In this document: piece by piece, positions 63,397-64,000 of the stretch | How the letters are laid out: every line of letters begins with the position of its first letter | Position numbering within the stretch: position 1 is the stretch's first letter | Assembly (NCBI RefSeq): GCF_009866805.1 | Contig: NZ_SIZW01000041.1 | Span: forward strand, 744,001 to 808,000 | Length of the DNA: 64,000 nucleotides | Reading direction: 5' to 3' | Origin: Schauerella aestuarii | GTDB lineage: Bacteria > Pseudomonadota > Gammaproteobacteria > Burkholderiales > Burkholderiaceae_B | The notes under the pieces: model-generated | Told to the model about the DNA's origin: nothing | What the model saw: the letters and a program-made list of their open reading frames with translations, nothing else | Database searches by the model: none | Made by a program: the position numbers and the translations under genes

Positions 63397-64000
63397 ATGA
63401 CCGTCCGCCTTCCGAACGGCGCGATTGTATCGATCGCATCCACCTACGGGGTTGCCGTACCCGTTACCGGCATTTCGAACGCCAACCCTGCCGTCGTCAG
63501 CGCACCCACCCATGGCTTCGCTGACGGCGCTATCGTCGAAGTAAATTCTGGCTGGTCGTCCCTTGCCGGCCGCATTGGACGTGTTGCCGATGCAGATGCC
63601 GGAACCTTTGAGCTCGACGGCGTGAATACCACGAGCGTTATCCGCTATCCAGCTGGCGGTGGCGCGGGGACTGCCCGCAGCGTCTCGGGTTGGACGCAGA
63701 TCAGCCAGGTGCTGGAATCGGCATCGTCCGGTGGCGAACAGCAGTTCTACAACTATTCGTTCCTCGAAGATACGGGCGACGAGCGCCAAATCCCGACCAT
63801 TCGCAGCGCCATGCAGATGACGCTCACCATCGCCGACGATGACACGCTCGCCCATTACCCGGTGCTGACACAAGCAAACGACGATCGCACACCGCGGGCA
63901 GTCCGCTTCCAGTTGCCGTCTGGCTCCATCATTCTGTTCAATGCCTATGTCAGCATGTCCAAGATGCCGAGCACTACCAAGAACGAAGCGATGGCCCTGA
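63397..64000 (+). CDS. Major tail (tube) protein, cut by the right edge
   Basis: The frame opens MTVRLPNGAIVSIASTYGVA with GGAG nine bases upstream and is open to base 64000 (201 codons seen). It contains VSGWTQISQVLESASSGGEQQFYNYSFLEDTGDERQIPTIRSAMQMTLTIADDDT, the pattern of siphovirus tail-tube proteins. The C-terminus lies outside the window. Confidence 0.88.
   Translation, partial: MTVRLPNGAIVSIASTYGVAVPVTGISNANPAVVSAPTHGFADGAIVEVNSGWSSLAGRIGRVADADAGTFELDGVNTTSVIRYPAGGGAGTARSVSGWTQISQVLESASSGGEQQFYNYSFLEDTGDERQIPTIRSAMQMTLTIADDDTLAHYPVLTQANDDRTPRAVRFQLPSGSIILFNAYVSMSKMPSTTKNEAMAL

Noticed and set aside
40846-64000. Insertion sequences or transposases
   Set aside because: No transposase motifs or terminal inverted repeats with target duplications were found; accessory genes here are explained by the prophage.

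Overview
The window reads as the chromosome of a GC-rich betaproteobacterium of the order Burkholderiales, most likely in or near the Alcaligenaceae (Bordetella/Achromobacter-like). This rests on the gene families, the hemA-prfA-prmC-grxD-ubiX order, the complete atpIBEFHAGDC operon and general codon use; no 16S rRNA is present, so the genus is an inference. About 40.6 kb is host backbone. The remaining 23.4 kb is the left and central part of an integrated siphovirus-type prophage that runs off the right edge.

Host part. 1-2.9 kb: a minus-strand unit of Asp/Glu racemase, LysR regulator and N-acyl-D-amino-acid deacylase (cut by the left edge). 3.0-8.6 kb: tRNA-Phe(GAA), then hemA, prfA, prmC, grxD, ubiX and ttcA. 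8.6-13.3 kb: FMN reductase, folB, a flavin reductase, an M61 peptidase with PDZ domain and an enoyl-CoA hydratase. 13.7-15.4 kb: a secreted DUF1254-type protein. 15.6-23.2 kb: the ATP synthase operon with a good sigma70 promoter and an intrinsic terminator. 23.4-30 kb: a Fis-type protein with a degenerate receiver domain, hemE, then priA and rep, which are probably coupled. 30-31.4 kb: an almost gene-free, repeat-rich stretch with an 8-bp VNTR, a 20-bp tandem array and paired operator-like repeats in front of one small membrane-protein gene. 31.4-40.4 kb: nnrD, a CoA-thioester catabolic cluster (two enoyl-CoA hydratases, nitronate monooxygenase, CoA transferase, 3-hydroxyacyl-CoA dehydrogenase), an MFS transporter and a membrane-anchored di-haem cytochrome c.

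Prophage. A tRNA-Arg(CCG) gene at 40608-40682 is the probable attachment gene, and repeated arm-type motifs lie just inside it. Between the att end and the integrase is a two-gene cargo: a Panacea (DUF4065/SocA-like) protein and a two-helix membrane protein, a candidate toxin-antitoxin or anti-phage module. The integrase and excisionase overlap. They lie downstream of a strongly structured, C4-antisense-like RNA and an early left operon of seven small genes joined by start/stop overlaps. A CI-type S24 repressor and a Cro-like protein face each other across repeated operator-like sites, and the same motif covers the early-left promoter. Rightward genes encode a ParB-like protein, a helicase, a Toprim primase, a Q-like candidate, a promoter-terminator pair (candidate short RNA), RusA, a zinc-ribbon protein (reverse strand), Dam, the toxin-antitoxin pair BrnT/BrnA (reverse strand) and an HNH nuclease. 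These are followed by an HK97-type packaging and head module (terminase small and large, portal, protease, capsid, connectors, tail completion) and the start of the major tail protein at the right edge.

The main candidates for under-described biology are the Panacea plus two-helix membrane gene pair at the prophage end, the C4-like RNA upstream of xis/int, the short RNA with antitermination-like layout at 52.5 kb, and the paired AGGG-CCCT operators in front of the small host gene at 30.9 kb.
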